This document shows positions 43,200 through 53,035 of a DNA stretch of 64,000 nt, in pieces. Each line of letters begins with the position of its first letter. The first letter of the stretch is position 1. Below the pieces are notes generated by a model. It ran no database searches, was not told where the DNA came from, and was given only the letters and a program-made list of their open reading frames with translations. A program made the position numbers and the translations under genes. The DNA comes from an uncultured Flavobacteriaceae bacterium (GTDB lineage Bacteria; Bacteroidota; Bacteroidia; Flavobacteriales; Flavobacteriaceae), in assembly GCA_947504035.1 (NCBI GenBank), contig CANNGA010000015.1, forward strand, positions 1 through 64,000. The letters are read 5' to 3'.

Positions 43200-44807
43200 T
43201 TATTGCGCCATTTTTCCTGCCATAACTAAGGCATTATAAGCATTTACTATTTTTCCAGACTTTACGACATTAGCAAAAGCTTGAATATCATCGGTATTTC
43301 CTCCAACCACAACTTTAGTGGTAATAGGAAGGCCAGAATCCATAATAATTTGTTTCACTTTAGCAGCAGATAACGTTGGGTAATACGAGCGTATTAATGC
43401 CGCAACACCAGCAACAGCAGGAGCAGCCATTGAGGTACCTCCCTTAGTATCATATTCGTTTTCTGGTGTTGTAGAATAAACGCTATCACCAGGTGCAAAA
43501 ACATCTACGTTTGCTTTACCGTAATTAGAAAAAGTTGCTAGCAAACTAGAGCCATATTTAGGTGCTAAAGCGCCAACTCTAATATAAGTATTTGATACTT
43601 CTTTGCCGTTAATGTTATCATCTGGGAAATTAGGTTCTACATCTACATTTTTACTGTCATTTCCAGCTGCATGAACAAAAATAACATCTTTTTGACTTGC
43701 ATAGGCAATAGCATCTCTTACCCAATCGCTATGAGGCGAGAAGCTTTTTCCAAAACTACCATTAATAATAGAAGCACCATTATCTACAGCATAACGAATG
43801 GCTAAAGCAACATCTTTATCATATTCATCGCCATTAGGTACCGTTCTAATACTCATAATTTTTACGTTATTAGCAACACCATTGGCACCTTTACCATTGT
43901 TGCGTACAGCAGCAATAATACCAGCGACGTGTGTACCGTGACTTTCCTCTTTTTTAACAGGTTTTACATTGCCATTTCCATAATATTTTGTGCTAAGATC
44001 ATCTGGATTATCACCATTCACACGGCCTTTAAACTCTTTGTTTAAAAGGATATTTAAACGTTCTGTAATATTTGTTAAAGCGCTTTTTAATTCTTCTGAA
44101 GCTTCAGTCATGGTGTCAATACCATTGCTGTACATGTATTGCGCAATTTGCTGTGCTTGACTTAAGGCCTGATCTTCGGTGGTAATAGCATTAACCTGCT
44201 TTTTAGTATAGTCTTTTGTACCAAAATGTTGGATTAAGGTTTCGTGCGCCGTTTTTACCTGTTGGTAAATACCTTCGTATTGTGTCTTACGTTGCGTCCA
44301 TTTAGGGTATTCTTCGTCGTATTCTGCTTTAGCTCTAGCATAATCAGGTTGACTGGTGTCGCCTTTTGCTAAAATTCTAATGAACTCTAATTGCTCATCA
44401 TGGCCATCACCTAAAAAATTCCAACCATGAACATCGTCGATGTATCCATTTTTATCATCATCAATGCCATTATTTGGTTTTTCATCTGTATTGGTCCAGA
44501 TATTGGCCTGTAAATCTTCATGGTCTATGTCGATACCAGAGTCGATAACCGCTACAATTACTTTTGCACCTTTTTTACGTTTAAGAAGCTCTGCATACGC
44601 TTTATCTACACTCATTCCCGGTATTGTATCTTTTACCAAGTCTAGGTGTCCCCAGTTGTGTTTTTCAGTTTCAGTCAATTCCGAAACTTTTAAAGGGGTA
44701 CGGTCTATATTTTCTATTGGCGTAGAAATTAGCGGTGCCGTGCCTCCACATCCAAAAAGAAGCGCTGTAGTGGCAGCTGTTAAAGTAAGTTGTTTTATGC
44801 GTCTCAT
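43200..44807 (-). CDS. S8 subtilisin-like serine peptidase (lipoprotein)
   Basis: The 535-residue protein has a lipoprotein signal (LLFGC, Cys20) and the catalytic triad: Asp in AVIDSGIDIDHEDL (about 90), His in SHGTHVAGI (about 290) and Ser in GGTSMAAPAVAG (about 458). The spacing between Asp and His is about 200 residues instead of the usual 35-40, due to a helical insert rich in Tyr/Gln/Glu. The family is common in Bacteroidota envelopes. The MBL hydrolase gene ends 25 nt before, so they form one unit. Confidence 0.92.
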   Translation of the reverse strand: MRRIKQLTLTAATTALLFGCGGTAPLISTPIENIDRTPLKVSELTETEKHNWGHLDLVKDTIPGMSVDKAYAELLKRKKGAKVIVAVIDSGIDIDHEDLQANIWTNTDEKPNNGIDDDKNGYIDDVHGWNFLGDGHDEQLEFIRILAKGDTSQPDYARAKAEYDEEYPKWTQRKTQYEGIYQQVKTAHETLIQHFGTKDYTKKQVNAITTEDQALSQAQQIAQYMYSNGIDTMTEASEELKSALTNITERLNILLNKEFKGRVNGDNPDDLSTKYYGNGNVKPVKKEESHGTHVAGIIAAVRNNGKGANGVANNVKIMSIRTVPNGDEYDKDVALAIRYAVDNGASIINGSFGKSFSPHSDWVRDAIAYASQKDVIFVHAAGNDSKNVDVEPNFPDDNINGKEVSNTYIRVGALAPKYGSSLLATFSNYGKANVDVFAPGDSVYSTTPENEYDTKGGTSMAAPAVAGVAALIRSYYPTLSAAKVKQIIMDSGLPITTKVVVGGNTDDIQAFANVVKSGKIVNAYNALVMAGKMAQ

Positions 44808-44831
44808 AGTAAGTAGTGTCTTTTTTATCTT

Positions 44832-45692
44832 TTAATTAAATAATTCTTCTGCGGTATATGTACCGTTTAGTCTTACGCCTTTTTCTGTGTGTTTTACGGT
44901 GATGAGTTCGTGATGTGCATCATGCTCTAAAAACAGGTAGAAACCTTGATCTGCAGCCATATTTAAAAAACGTTCTTTTTCTGTTAAAGATTGTAATGGC
45001 CTTGTATCGTAACCCATAATATAAGGTAAAGGCAAGTGCCCAACAGTAGGCAGTAGATCTGCCATGAAACAAATGGTTTTGTCTTTGTAACGCAGCATAG
45101 GAAGCATTTGTTTGTCGGTATGGCCATCTGCAAAAAAAATAGAGAAGTCAAGAGCCGATGTATCCAACACATCACCCTCTGGAAGTGCCGTAAATTTTAA
45201 ACGCCCACTATCTTCTATAGGTAAAATATTTTCTTTTAAGAAAGAAGCTTTTTCCCTAGAATTAGGTTGTGTTGCCCATGCCCAATGTGCCGAATTACTC
45301 CAAAATTGAGCGTTTTTAAAAGCCGATTCGTAGCCTGTCTTGTTTGTATTCCACTGTATGGCACCCCCGCAATGGTCGAAATGCAAGTGTGTTAAAAACA
45401 CATCGGTAATATCGTCTCTGTGAAATCCATACGTTTTTAAAGAACGGTCTAAAGTGGCATCTCCCCACAAATGGTAATAGCCAAAGAATTTATCCGATTG
45501 CTTGTTACCCATTCCTGTATCAATAAGTGTAAGGCGTTTGCCATCTTCAATAAGTAAACAGCGCGCAGCAATATCGATCATATTATTGGCATCGGCAGGG
45601 TTGGTTTTATGCCATAAAGATTTAGGCACAACTCCAAACATAGCCCCGCCATCGAGCTTAAAGTTTCCAGAATTAATGGGAAATAAATTCAT
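44832..45692 (-). CDS. MBL-fold metallo-hydrolase
   Basis: The 286-residue cytoplasmic protein is a metallo-beta-lactamase-fold enzyme: LIDTGMGNKQ, THLHFDHCGGAI (HxHxDH with both histidines), FADGHTDKQ, and a late His. The pattern resembles lactonase/AttM- or ribonuclease-type MBL hydrolases, but the substrate cannot be assigned. It is upstream of the S8 peptidase in the same unit. The region upstream (45693-46021) is intergenic with no other gene seen. Confidence 0.85.
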   Translation of the reverse strand: MNLFPINSGNFKLDGGAMFGVVPKSLWHKTNPADANNMIDIAARCLLIEDGKRLTLIDTGMGNKQSDKFFGYYHLWGDATLDRSLKTYGFHRDDITDVFLTHLHFDHCGGAIQWNTNKTGYESAFKNAQFWSNSAHWAWATQPNSREKASFLKENILPIEDSGRLKFTALPEGDVLDTSALDFSIFFADGHTDKQMLPMLRYKDKTICFMADLLPTVGHLPLPYIMGYDTRPLQSLTEKERFLNMAADQGFYLFLEHDAHHELITVKHTEKGVRLNGTYTAEELFN

Positions 45693-46021
45693 AAGGAACG
45701 AATTTACAAAATATGCTTAAAACCCATAAACATGTTAAGATTTTATTGGCAAACAATTGTTAAAAACTAAGATAATTTTAAAAAAGAGCCTAATTATTTA
45801 ACAATATATCTGTTTTTTAGGAGGTTTAATACAAAAAATATCCAAAAGAAAATACCATTTTAGATTTAGAAACGATACGTTTAGGCTATGCTACTGGCAG
45901 AATTTAAATATTTGGGGACATGATCTAATTACTGTTCCTTAGCTCTTAAAAGAAACAACTTAAACCGTGTATTTTAACAAAATAAAACAAGAAAAGACAT
46001 ATGATAGCAAGGTTTTAATTG

Positions 46022-46029
46022 TAAATTTG
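46022..46029 (+). promoter_or_regulatory. TAnnTTTG element of the Cys-motif membrane protein gene
   Basis: TAAATTTG. A GTG in-frame start (46031) would lie before the expected transcription start, which argues for the TTG at 46058. Confidence 0.5.
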
Positions 46030-46057
46030 CGTGCTTTTAATTCATAATGAAAAGGAA

Positions 46058-46438
46058 TTGAAAATTATTTTTTCATACATACTGTTGCTAACATTGGTAT
46101 TAAGGCCTTTATACACTATAGGCTATGTAGCGTATTTTGAGCTTAATATAGATTATATTGTAGCGACCTATTGTGAAAACAAAGCCAAACCACAACTTCA
46201 ATGTAATGGTAAATGTCATTTAGCCGATCAATTGGCATTATCGACAACAACAAATAGTTCAAACGATTTGGCATTCAATGCATTGCATGAAGCATTTCTT
46301 CCTGTTTATTTTCAAGCTTTTCAAGCGTTTAATTTTGATGTTTATGATGCTATATCCAATACTGATAATTGGAATTATACTATAGTTTCTTTTTGTTTCT
46401 ACACGAGTGTATCTAGTCCTCCTCCACAGGTAGCTTAA
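46058..46438 (+). CDS. Small membrane protein with CNGKCH metal-binding motif
   Basis: Starting at TTG 46058 the protein is 126 residues. It has one N-terminal membrane helix (IIFSYILLLTLVLRPLYTIGYVAYF), then YCENKAKPQLQCNGKCHLADQL, in which Cys and His residues could bind a metal ion, and a C-terminal part ending SSPPPQ. Similar small proteins occur upstream of TonB receptors in Flavobacteriia. Here the receptor and a PepSY protein follow, so a role in metal uptake or sensing is inferred. Confidence 0.65.
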   Translation: MKIIFSYILLLTLVLRPLYTIGYVAYFELNIDYIVATYCENKAKPQLQCNGKCHLADQLALSTTTNSSNDLAFNALHEAFLPVYFQAFQAFNFDVYDAISNTDNWNYTIVSFCFYTSVSSPPPQVA

Positions 46439-46685
46439 TACTTTAGAATGTACCATAAATACGATTTTTACAAGTTTCAATGCATTAGCACATATGCTGC
46501 GCTGTTTTGTATTGCTGCATGTTATACGATGAATTGTCACTAATCTGGTACATACCTAATTTTAGGCGACATCAATTGTAAAGGGATATTGTCTGTAAAA
46601 GAACATTTTAATTCGTTAAACACAAGACATCATAATGCAAGGGTATTTTAAAATAGGCCTTGGTTATGGTCATATCAAAAAAAAC

Positions 46686-49031
46686 ATGAAACATATTATA
46701 ATACTTGCCTTAATATGGGTAGGTTTTAGTGTGCACGCGCAACAGGTATACACAGGTAGAGTTGTAGATCAAAACAATACACCTTTAGCACAAGCTACAA
46801 TACAATCAAAAGGTAATTTAAACAATGCCGTTGTAACCAATACCAATGGCGATTTTAGCATTTCACTTGGTGAGGACACTACAGTAAGTGTGCAATTTAT
46901 TGGCCATGCAACGGTTACAAAAACGTTAACGTCTGGAAATACAACTATAATTTTAGAAGAAAGAGATGAGCTTTTAGACGTTGTTGTCGTTTCGGCAAGT
47001 CGCGAGTTGCAACACCGAAAAGAAGTACCAGCAGCAATTGCTGTAGTATCTGCGAAAGCTATTGCCGAAACAAAAGCATTGGGCATAGACCAATTGGTGA
47101 ATGATGTTCCAGGTGTTTTTGTAGCCACATCCAGAGCAGCGAGTAACGAGCAGCATTTTACGGCGGTGAGAACGCCAATATCTACACGAGCCTTATTTTT
47201 ATATTTGGAAGATGGTGTCCCTATTCGTCCAACATCTGTATTTAATCACAACGCGCTTCTAGAAATGAATGATGTATCTTTTGAGCGTGTCGAAGTTTTG
47301 AAAGGCCCAGCATCTAGTATTTATGGTAGTGAAGCAATCGGTGCTAGTTTTAATTTTATAACTAAAAATCCAACTAAAGATTTTACTGGTGGTTTAGGGT
47401 TTCAAATTAATGATTTAGGTCTTACACGCTATGAATTAGAACTGTCTCAATATGCTAACGAAAATGTTGGATTCTACATTGGGACGCAATACGTACAGCG
47501 TGAAAATGGGCCTTTAGAGCATAGTGACTACGAAAAATTTGCCCTTACTTTTAAAAACGTAAACCATTTATCAACCAATTTAAATTGGACTAATGTATTT
47601 GATGTTGTTGATTTTAGATCGGATATGGCAGGGTCTTTAAGTGCATCAGATTTTTTTGGAGGCAATTTTGAAAGCGATCAAACCTTTACAGAACGCGACG
47701 CTCTAGCATTTCGTTTTAGAAGTACGCTTGATAAAGTTTGGAATGCCAAGCATAAAACAGCGTTAAACTTTGTTTTTAGAACTAATGAAATGGCGCAAAA
47801 TCCGTCTTTTCGTATCAGACAAGGTAGAGATAGCGCTACGAGAGCATTAACAGGAACAGGAACTGGTGAGGTGAATAACAATGCTTTTAAGAGTTACGTT
47901 GGTTTAGCACAGCATAGAATAAAGTTTGATGTTTTAAATGCAGCATTAATTGTGGGGGGAGCGTTAGATTTTTCACCACAGCGTTTTGTTGCAGAGACAA
48001 CATCTATTACCGTAGATACAGAAACGGGGAGAAATACTGCTTTTACGGTAAATGAAAACGATTTTATATTGAATTATGATGCCGACATTCTTAACTATGC
48101 AGGGTATTTTCAATTCGAAATTAACCCTGTAGAACATTTAAAAGTAACAGCAGCATTGCGTTATGATGGTTTTCAATACGATTACAACAATTTAGTCGAT
48201 GGCGTAGCAGGCCCTAGAGATTCTAAAAACAACTACGATAATATCGCTCCTAAGCTAGGTGTAAACTACAATATTAATAGAAATTTTGGCTTGTATGCTA
48301 ATTACTCTAAAGGGTTTACGCCTCCACAAGCTTCGACCCTGTATAGAAATAGTTTTGTTGGTGTTGGTGATGAGGTGTTTGATTTACAACCGAGCACATA
48401 TAATAATTATGAAATGGGAACCTATTTTGGCCTTAGCAACCAACTTAAAGTTGATGTTGCTCTCTACGCTTTAGAAGGTAGAAATACGCTTGTGACACTT
48501 AGAGATGCTAATGATGAGTTTTTTAATAGAAATGCAGGTAAAACGTTATCTTATGGTATAGAATACGGTGTGCGTTATACTCCAATAAAAGCATTAACGA
48601 TAAGCCATAATGGTAGTTTTGCTCAGCACAGATATATTGACTTTTTTGAAAGAGGGATAGATTTATCAGATACCGATAGAGAAACGGCACCGTCACTATT
48701 AGGAAACAGTAGAGTAATTTACAAGTCAGGTTTTGTAAAAGGCCTGGCTTTAAGCGCAACACATGAATTGGTTGGATCTTACAACACAAGTTTTGAAAAC
48801 CAAGTAGAAAATGAAGATGGAACCACAAGTACGGCAACCTATGCGGGGCATAACGTGTTTAATGTGCTTTTATCTTACGAAACCAAGTATTTTGAAGTTT
48901 GGGGGCATGCTCTAAATATTTTTGATAGGCTTTATTCTGCCAGAGCAAGTTTTAACAGATTTAGAGGAGAAAATAGCTTTACTATAGGAAATCCAAGAGC
49001 ATTTCACTTTGGCATTAGATATAAATTTTAA
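46686..49031 (+). CDS. TonB-dependent outer-membrane receptor (siderophore or metal type)
   Basis: From ATG 46686 the protein is 781 residues. It has a signal peptide ending HAQQ, a carboxypeptidase-like domain (YTGRVVDQNNTPLAQATIQSKGNLNNAVVTNTNGDF), a plug with VVVSASR and EVLKGPASSIYGSEAIGASFNFITKNP, and a long beta barrel ending in FHFGIRYKF with terminal Phe. This looks like an iron-siderophore receptor, although substrate cannot be read from sequence. A PepSY gene follows at 65 nt, which supports iron uptake. Confidence 0.92.
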   Translation: MKHIIILALIWVGFSVHAQQVYTGRVVDQNNTPLAQATIQSKGNLNNAVVTNTNGDFSISLGEDTTVSVQFIGHATVTKTLTSGNTTIILEERDELLDVVVVSASRELQHRKEVPAAIAVVSAKAIAETKALGIDQLVNDVPGVFVATSRAASNEQHFTAVRTPISTRALFLYLEDGVPIRPTSVFNHNALLEMNDVSFERVEVLKGPASSIYGSEAIGASFNFITKNPTKDFTGGLGFQINDLGLTRYELELSQYANENVGFYIGTQYVQRENGPLEHSDYEKFALTFKNVNHLSTNLNWTNVFDVVDFRSDMAGSLSASDFFGGNFESDQTFTERDALAFRFRSTLDKVWNAKHKTALNFVFRTNEMAQNPSFRIRQGRDSATRALTGTGTGEVNNNAFKSYVGLAQHRIKFDVLNAALIVGGALDFSPQRFVAETTSITVDTETGRNTAFTVNENDFILNYDADILNYAGYFQFEINPVEHLKVTAALRYDGFQYDYNNLVDGVAGPRDSKNNYDNIAPKLGVNYNINRNFGLYANYSKGFTPPQASTLYRNSFVGVGDEVFDLQPSTYNNYEMGTYFGLSNQLKVDVALYALEGRNTLVTLRDANDEFFNRNAGKTLSYGIEYGVRYTPIKALTISHNGSFAQHRYIDFFERGIDLSDTDRETAPSLLGNSRVIYKSGFVKGLALSATHELVGSYNTSFENQVENEDGTTSTATYAGHNVFNVLLSYETKYFEVWGHALNIFDRLYSARASFNRFRGENSFTIGNPRAFHFGIRYKF

Positions 49032-49095
49032 TCTTACAAGTACACGTCCTAATGCTTAGTATTAGGATGTGTACTAGACGAATAGACGATGTATT

Positions 49096-50340
49096 ATGAA
49101 ACATAACAAACTCAACCAATGGCTTTGGAAATGGCATTTTATAGGAGGTCTAGTGGCTCTGCCGTTTGTGCTGCTATTAGCAGTTACGGGCGGTATTTAT
49201 TTGTTTAAAGACACTTATGAAGCGCCTCAGCAAAAGCATATCAAATATGTTGAAGCTAAAGGAACTGAGCTGTCTTTTGAAAAACAGTTAGATCTTGCTA
49301 AGGCCGTTTACAAGAAACAGCCTAACGCTATGGTACTGCCCAAAACGCCGCAGCAAGCTACAGAATTTGTGTGGGGACGTTTCAGTCATAAAAAGAGTGT
49401 GTTTGTAAACCCTTATACAGGAGCCGTAACCGGTAAAATTAGTCCTAAAGATTCTAGCATGCATACCGTTAGAAAATTACATGGCGAGTTGCTTTTGGGA
49501 GCATTTGGCACTAAATTAGTAGAACTTGTTGCCAGTTGGCTCTTTGTACTCATCCTTACTGGAATCTATGTGTTTTGGCCTAAAGGGAAACAAGGCCTTG
49601 CAGCCTTTTTTACCATAAGACTTAAACAGGGAAAGCGTATTTTTTTTAGAGATTTACATAGTGTTTTAGGGTTTTGGATATCTGTAATGTTAATCATCAC
49701 ACTTGCTGGTGGAATGCCTTGGACAGATGTCTTTGGATCTAACTTTAAGTGGTTGCAAAAAGTCACACATACCGGTTTTCCTAAAACATGGAGTGGTAGG
49801 GGCTTGGTGTCTAAGCCTACAGGAAAACCACTGCCTATAGATGCTATTGCTGTTATTGCACAAACAAAAAACTTAAAGGGTATTACATCTATAGGATTGC
49901 CAAGCGGACCTAAAGGTGTCTATACGGTTTTTAATGAAACGTTCGATTTAGATGCTCAAGAACGGTTTTATTACGATCAGTTTTCTGGTGCGCAAGTGTT
50001 TAAACACAACTGGAAAGATGTAGGGGTTTTAATGCGCGGGCGCATGTGGGTTATGGCATTTCATCAAGGCCAGTTTGGACTGTGGAATTGGATATTAATG
50101 TTAAGCGTTGCCATAATAGTAACTGTTGTTGCCCTAGCGGGCTTGCTATCTTATCTAAAACGCAAGCAAAAAGGCGATTGGGGTGTGCCTAAAATACCTG
50201 CACAATTTAAAGTAGGCTATGGCATTATAGTAGGCATTATAGTATTAGGTATTGTGTTTCCTTTGTTTGGACTAAGTGTTGTACTTATTGCTGGTATTGA
50301 CTATTTTAAAAGGTTAAGGCAACAAAAGATGGCGGTATAA
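49096..50340 (+). CDS. PepSY-associated membrane protein (reductase-like)
   Basis: The 414-residue inner-membrane protein begins KLNQWLWKWHFIGGLVALPFVLLLAVTGGIYLFKD, the opening of PepSY_TM proteins, has further membrane segments (about 140-160, 190-210, 335-357, 372-400) and the HSVLGFWISVMLIITLAGG and MAFHQGQFGLW motifs that carry conserved histidines. Such proteins often accompany ferric-siderophore receptors and may reduce the imported complex. It is the last gene of the probable uptake operon; a hairpin follows. Confidence 0.9.
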   Translation: MKHNKLNQWLWKWHFIGGLVALPFVLLLAVTGGIYLFKDTYEAPQQKHIKYVEAKGTELSFEKQLDLAKAVYKKQPNAMVLPKTPQQATEFVWGRFSHKKSVFVNPYTGAVTGKISPKDSSMHTVRKLHGELLLGAFGTKLVELVASWLFVLILTGIYVFWPKGKQGLAAFFTIRLKQGKRIFFRDLHSVLGFWISVMLIITLAGGMPWTDVFGSNFKWLQKVTHTGFPKTWSGRGLVSKPTGKPLPIDAIAVIAQTKNLKGITSIGLPSGPKGVYTVFNETFDLDAQERFYYDQFSGAQVFKHNWKDVGVLMRGRMWVMAFHQGQFGLWNWILMLSVAIIVTVVALAGLLSYLKRKQKGDWGVPKIPAQFKVGYGIIVGIIVLGIVFPLFGLSVVLIAGIDYFKRLRQQKMAV

Positions 50341-50362
50341 TTGTAAGTTTTAAATTTTAGAA

Positions 50363-50390
50363 AACACTGCATTTAAAATGCAGCGTTTTT
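50363..50390 (+). terminator. Terminator of the uptake operon
   Basis: Stem AAC-CTGCAT with ATGCAG-GTT (one internal mismatch), four-base loop, then a T run. Confidence 0.65.
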
Positions 50391-50835
50391 GTTTTAAAAT
50401 AACAGGTGGTATTAGCCCTTAGCGCGTCTTAGTTTATCAAAGTAACAGCTAATATTAGTATGTACTAGTACCGTTATGCGTATTGAGCATTCCTCAATAA
50501 AAGTAAGCCATTATGAGGTTTTTTTCATAGCATTAATTTTAGAAAAGGAGGCGTATCAGCCCTAACTGCCACAGCAATAAAATTTGCAGCTACCATTTGG
50601 AATATGGTGGTTAAAAGAGTCGCACATCATATCTTTATGAGGTCGAAATGAGACTACGTGTGTTGCTAGGAGATAGCGCTATTAAAACTACAGAAATTTA
50701 CACATCAATAATGAAAAATTATTTACAGGATTATGAAAAACCTTTATATTTATAGTGTAAATAACATATACTGGTGCGTGTTATTTAATTTTTAGAAAAC
50801 ATTAACACATACTCACACTATAATCCATAAAAAAT
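50391..50835. other. Gene-free interval before the toxin-like gene
   Basis: About 445 nt with no convincing ORF or RNA. A promoter for the downstream gene was not recognised. Composition resembles decayed sequence. Confidence 0.4.
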
Positions 50836-52371
50836 ATGGCTAATGATAAAATAACGATGAAGGAGAAAGAAAACCCTCCTCGAATAAAAGAAGAATATAG
50901 TACATTATCAATAACTATAACATGTGATGATCCTGATGTAATAATAGCACCAGCAGCTCAAAAACCTGCAACTTTAAAATTCCCAATGCCTTTAGTTGAA
51001 AAAATTGAAGGTCCATTTGATGAAAATGACAAACGTGTTGAAGAACTTGAAATTGGGAAAACATATATTTACAAAGCCACAAAATTCAAAGAATCTACGT
51101 TTACACCAATAAAACATATTTGGTTTGCAGAACAATTAGATGATGGAAAAATTACAGATCTTGAGTACAAAAAAGGAGAAAATCCATATTTAGATGCTAA
51201 AGGCATCGTTTGTTTCAAATATACAGTAAAAGAATGTGAGAAAATTAGAATTTATGCTTATGTAGCTAAACCAATTAAATCAGTAAGTGTTGAAAATTCA
51301 GTTCTTTTTGAAGATGAGGTTATTTCATTAATTTTTAATTCAAATAGTAGAGAAATCGATGATAAAATTGATGAGTATAAAGAAGCCATAGATCTTGTTT
51401 TACCAAAAATATCAACTAAAGATGATTGGACTTTTGATGGTTTAATCGATGCTTATTCTGAAATTTATAATGATGAGCAATTAGCTCAATTGCTTTATGT
51501 TTTTTCTCCAGAAGACCAAGGAGCAGGTTTAGGTTACGAAGTCGCTAAAAGTGATTTTTGGATAGATAACTATTCTATTGATCATGAAAAGAAAATAATA
51601 TATCTAGATAGTGATGAAACTTTCAGCAATTTCTCTAATGAAGAAGCTGCTCATTCTTTAAACAAAGCAATTATTGACATAGGTAGACATATAGCATATG
51701 AGAGTGAATCTTTTTGGGGAACTGTTTGGCGAGTAACAAAAGGTATTGGAATTACAGTAATTGGGGGTGTAGAAATGATAGTAGGAGGCATAGGTGTAAT
51801 AGCACCTGAACCAGCTACTTCGGTAGGAGGAGCTCTTTTAGCAGGCTATGGAGCTTCAACTGCAGGGGAAGGGATTAGTATGATATTTGGAGCGAATGAA
51901 GGTGATGGATACAACTTAATAGAAGAAGGTTTTGCAAAGATAGGTAATGCCATAGACACAAAAGATGGTGATTCTATTGCTAGAGGTGCCTTTTTGGTTA
52001 CAAATATTGTAGTTTCTTTAGGTGGTTCGTATAAAATTCTAAAAGTTCCTAACTCTAAATTCATAATGAAAGGAACTTATACTGGTAAAGATTTTGCAAA
52101 ATACTATAGAGAAGGTTACACATTAGGACGATTACAACTCAATTATACCTTTACTGAAATAGTAAATGGAGTTGCTTTAAAAGGGAGAGTTCTAATAAAT
52201 GTAACTAATAATTCAAATGGTTGGATATTTAGATTTCAAACTATTGGAGGAAAACTAGTAATGAATGGACGTATTTTTGGTGTTCAAAAATGGCATAGGT
52301 TATCCAGTAAAAAAGAAATGTTAAAAATTTTGATTAAACTTGCTAAGCATGGATTCAAAAAAGGACTTTAA
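50836..52371 (+). CDS. Candidate secreted effector/toxin with glycine-rich hydrophobic segment
   Basis: The 511-residue protein has no Sec signal and no T9SS tail. The N-terminal part (about 25-160) has a beta-rich module (GKTYIYKATKFKE, IKHIWFAEQLDDGKITDL, CFKYTVKECEKIRIYAYV) like those in large exported Bacteroidota proteins. The middle (about 300-350) has a Gly/Ala-rich hydrophobic stretch (ITVIGGVEMIVGGIGVIAP, GGALLAGYGASTAGEG) of the kind found before toxin domains in polymorphic effectors. The C-terminal 105 residues (from about 405) form an unassigned domain. A small gene overlaps its end, as expected for immunity. No T6SS genes are in the window. Function is inferred only. Confidence 0.6.
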   Translation: MANDKITMKEKENPPRIKEEYSTLSITITCDDPDVIIAPAAQKPATLKFPMPLVEKIEGPFDENDKRVEELEIGKTYIYKATKFKESTFTPIKHIWFAEQLDDGKITDLEYKKGENPYLDAKGIVCFKYTVKECEKIRIYAYVAKPIKSVSVENSVLFEDEVISLIFNSNSREIDDKIDEYKEAIDLVLPKISTKDDWTFDGLIDAYSEIYNDEQLAQLLYVFSPEDQGAGLGYEVAKSDFWIDNYSIDHEKKIIYLDSDETFSNFSNEEAAHSLNKAIIDIGRHIAYESESFWGTVWRVTKGIGITVIGGVEMIVGGIGVIAPEPATSVGGALLAGYGASTAGEGISMIFGANEGDGYNLIEEGFAKIGNAIDTKDGDSIARGAFLVTNIVVSLGGSYKILKVPNSKFIMKGTYTGKDFAKYYREGYTLGRLQLNYTFTEIVNGVALKGRVLINVTNNSNGWIFRFQTIGGKLVMNGRIFGVQKWHRLSSKKEMLKILIKLAKHGFKKGL

Positions 52372-52753
52372 TATTAACTATAAACCGCGTAAAAAAGAAA
52401 GTAAATTTATTCTTTTCTCTGAAATGCAAGAAGATTACTTTGGTGTTAGAAACGAAAAAGGGATTACATTATTTGGCGCAGAAATAGTAAAAGAATGTTT
52501 GCATCCAACTGAATATTTTGATAAATATGATGTATTATATTATGAAGATTTCCATACTATGATGAATGATGTAAAATGGATTTCAGAATGTATGGGAGAT
52601 AGACCTTATTCAATTACTTTTCACGAAATTGATTATGTGGACAAATGGTTTGAGAAAGTAAAAAAGTTTGAGAAAAATATTAAAAACTCTTTAATGTTAT
52701 TATCTCATCCCGAATACAAATATCATTACGATTTAATATGGCGATCATTCTAG
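52349..52753 (+). CDS. Candidate immunity protein
   Basis: Using ATG 52349, the product is 134 residues, cytoplasmic, with many aromatic residues and charged residues (YYEDFHTMMNDVKWISECMGD, HEIDYVDKWFEKVKKF). It overlaps the preceding gene by 23 nt, so translation is coupled. This position and size suit an immunity partner for that gene. A start 9 nt earlier is also possible. No family recognised. Confidence 0.55.
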   Translation: MDSKKDFNINYKPRKKESKFILFSEMQEDYFGVRNEKGITLFGAEIVKECLHPTEYFDKYDVLYYEDFHTMMNDVKWISECMGDRPYSITFHEIDYVDKWFEKVKKFEKNIKNSLMLLSHPEYKYHYDLIWRSF

Positions 52754-52816
52754 AGTAAAAGTTGTTGTTTAGCGGTATTCTAAGAAGAAAAAATAACGTT
52801 TTGTAATAATGGCTCA

Positions 52817-52860
52817 TACGTAATGTTTTTGCCGCAGGCGTAACACAAAAACACTACGCA
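52817..52860. repeat. Long imperfect hairpin between immunity candidate and lipoprotein gene
   Basis: Arms of 15 nt (52817-52831 and 52846-52860) pair with only two G-U pairs around a 14-nt GC-rich loop. It is flanked by similar TAAC-GTTTT segments (52794 and 52866). The sequence is GC-rich against a very AT-rich background and looks like an imported or mobile cassette boundary. Confidence 0.55.
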
Positions 52861-53035
52861 TAGCGTAACCGTTTTACATAATTACTAAAATCAACAGGAA
52901 AAAATGCCAAATAAAGGATTTTAGAGAATTACTCTCTTTTTAGAAAGATTAAAATTGACTTACCAAAATACTTCAACACTTTGGAAGAACCATCAAGACA
53001 ATAACAGTAAAAAAAATTATACTTATTAAGTAATA

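Noticed and set aside
46259-46540. Minus-strand 93-codon ORF near the TonB receptor
   Set aside because: Overlaps the better supported Cys-motif gene and lacks a promoter or recognisable protein features.
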